This document shows positions 13,409 through 14,656 of a stretch of 14,656 bases of DNA, piece after piece. This DNA comes from Halovenus sp. (GTDB taxonomy: Archaea > Halobacteriota > Halobacteria > Halobacteriales > Haloarculaceae), in assembly GCA_003551265.1 (NCBI GenBank), contig PUMG01000371.1, forward strand, positions 1 through 14,656, in the 5' to 3' direction. The notes under the pieces are model-generated. The model was given only the letters and a program-made list of their open reading frames with translations. It had not been told where the DNA came from and searched no databases. The first letter of the stretch is position 1, and each line of letters opens with the position of its first letter. The translations under genes were made by a program, and so were the position numbers.

Positions 13409-14656
13409 TAGACGTCAGAGACAACTGGCGAATCATCCTGCTTGTCATCCTCTGTATCATCGCTGGGCTTGCGCTGTTTGGTCCGCTGGGGGCCGAAGGC
13501 GGCGAGACTGGACTGGACGAGGAAGAGCAGCTATTTACCGATCCGACGAATCTCCAGTACGGTCTGGACCTCTCTGGCGGCACACGAGTCCGTGGCGTGT
13601 TAATCGGGTTGACTGCGGACGAGATGCCCATCCACCAGGACGACGCGAGTGACGTGGGTAGTATCGTCGCGGACGAACTCGGTCTCCAGGGTATCGACGT
13701 TGCGGTGCGTCAGGACACCGCCGAGACGGCCGACGTTGAGGTATTCAGCCAGAACGTCACAGAAGCGGAGTTCGCCGACGCACTCAACGCCGCAGATGTC
13801 GAAGCAACTGAGGACGACATCCGGGTTGGCACCACGGGAACAACACGGTCTATCGCCGTCGACGTGCTCACGGACCGAATCGACCAGACCGGACTGGGTG
13901 GTTCCAGTGTAACGACCGTCAGTGCCGCAACAGGAGGACACTTCATCGTGGTCGAAGTTCCGGGTGAGGACCGCGACACTGTCGAGGGACTCATCGACGA
14001 CCCCGGACGCGTCCAGATTATGGCTGGCTATCCCGTCGAGGGGGAGGACGGCTCCGAACTGGAGGTCGAGGAGGTTCTGACACAGGAGGACATCGACCGC
14101 ATCTCACCGGCTCAACAGGCTGACGAGACCAGTCCACAGCCGAACGTGCCGGTGACACTCAACGACGAGGCTGCCGAGCGCTACGCCAATCTCATGGTCG
14201 ATGCTGGATTCACCGGCGAGGGCGTCCGCCGCTGTGATTTCAACGCAACCGAACACGATGGGCCACGCGACGACCAGTGGTGTCTGTACACCGTCGTCGA
14301 CGATGAGTACGTCTACGGTGCGAGCATGAGTCCGGGACTCGCAGACACTATCAACTCCGGTGATTTCCTCGCAAATCCGACGTTCACGATGCAGACTGGC
14401 AGCTTCGAGGAAGCGCAGGAACTCGAAATCAACCTCCGGGCAGGGGCGCTCCCGACGGAACTGAGCATCGAGTCGGCCAGTTTCATCTCGCCGAGTCTGG
14501 CCCAGTTGTTCAAACCTCTCGCGCTTGCGACAGCTGCTGCCGCGTGGGTGATGGTCGCAATCGTCTGTTACATCTGGTACCGTGACGTTCGTGTCGCTGT
14601 TCCGATGTTCGTCACTGCGACCAGCGAGGTGTTCCTGTTGCTCGGCTTCGCGGCAG
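13405..14656 (+). CDS. secD: protein translocase subunit SecD (3'-truncated by window edge)
   Basis: The frame stays open from the ATG at 13405 to the end of the window, giving 417 residues with no stop, so the gene is partial only because the window ends. TM1 covers about residues 9-28. The D1 motif GLDLSGGTR is at 53-61. A long extracytoplasmic P1 domain follows, including VTLNDEAAERYANLMV near 252-267. The second TM begins near 375, then YRDVRVAVPMF at about 392-402. SecD partners SecF in proton- or ion-driven late steps of Sec export. Two cysteines, C277 and C293, lie in the extracytoplasmic domain. The remaining TM segments are beyond the window. The gene is translationally coupled to secF by an ATGA overlap. 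Confidence 0.95.
   Translation, partial: MIDVRDNWRIILLVILCIIAGLALFGPLGAEGGETGLDEEEQLFTDPTNLQYGLDLSGGTRVRGVLIGLTADEMPIHQDDASDVGSIVADELGLQGIDVAVRQDTAETADVEVFSQNVTEAEFADALNAADVEATEDDIRVGTTGTTRSIAVDVLTDRIDQTGLGGSSVTTVSAATGGHFIVVEVPGEDRDTVEGLIDDPGRVQIMAGYPVEGEDGSELEVEEVLTQEDIDRISPAQQADETSPQPNVPVTLNDEAAERYANLMVDAGFTGEGVRRCDFNATEHDGPRDDQWCLYTVVDDEYVYGASMSPGLADTINSGDFLANPTFTMQTGSFEEAQELEINLRAGALPTELSIESASFISPSLAQLFKPLALATAAAAWVMVAIVCYIWYRDVRVAVPMFVTATSEVFLLLGFAA

Overview
This window looks like chromosomal DNA of a halophilic archaeon (class Halobacteria). The proteins are strongly acidic, the DNA is GC-rich with many GAC/GAG/GTC codons, and most promoters are a TATA-like element about 26-30 nt upstream of an ATG or GTG with no Shine-Dalgarno sequence, which is the haloarchaeal leaderless pattern. 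The protein families also fit: Agl23-type membrane protein, archaeal SBDS, a DUF5796-like protein, and secF placed before secD. Genes fill the window apart from short intergenic gaps. I see no tRNA, rRNA, CRISPR, IS element, integrase or prophage gene.

Layout. Positions 43-1601 (minus) hold a two-gene unit: a small unrecognised 95-aa protein, then a beta-CASP metallo-beta-lactamase ribonuclease. At 1692-2222 (plus) is an orphan 4-TM membrane protein. At 2253-3272 (minus) is a fold-type II PLP enzyme of the threonine/serine dehydratase group. At 3306-4058 (minus) is a protein with an unannotated-looking RuvC/YqgF-like RNase H fold. It is divergent from 4099-6075 (plus), an Agl23-like GT-C superfamily membrane protein, and a 13-bp palindrome lies between the two promoters. 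Plus-strand genes follow: SBDS (6116-6841), an acidic two-TM protein with a 24-bp tandem repeat (6896-7423) and a DUF5796-like protein (7479-7913). MutS (7932-10604, minus) is divergent from a UspA-type stress protein (10697-11143). A 65-aa haloarchaeal protein (11201-11398, minus) is divergent from an aldo/keto reductase (11489-12463). The window ends with the secF-secD pair (12539 to the edge), secD being cut by the window end.

Most genes are single transcription units or divergent pairs with their own promoters, and they serve housekeeping roles: RNA processing, ribosome maturation, mismatch repair, protein export and surface glycosylation. I found no clear multi-gene defence or biosynthetic system. 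The least explained items are the RuvC/YqgF-like protein, the 95-aa partner of the beta-CASP nuclease, the repeat-bearing membrane protein beside SBDS, and two palindromes placed where they could act as operators (4059-4071 and 12496-12515).
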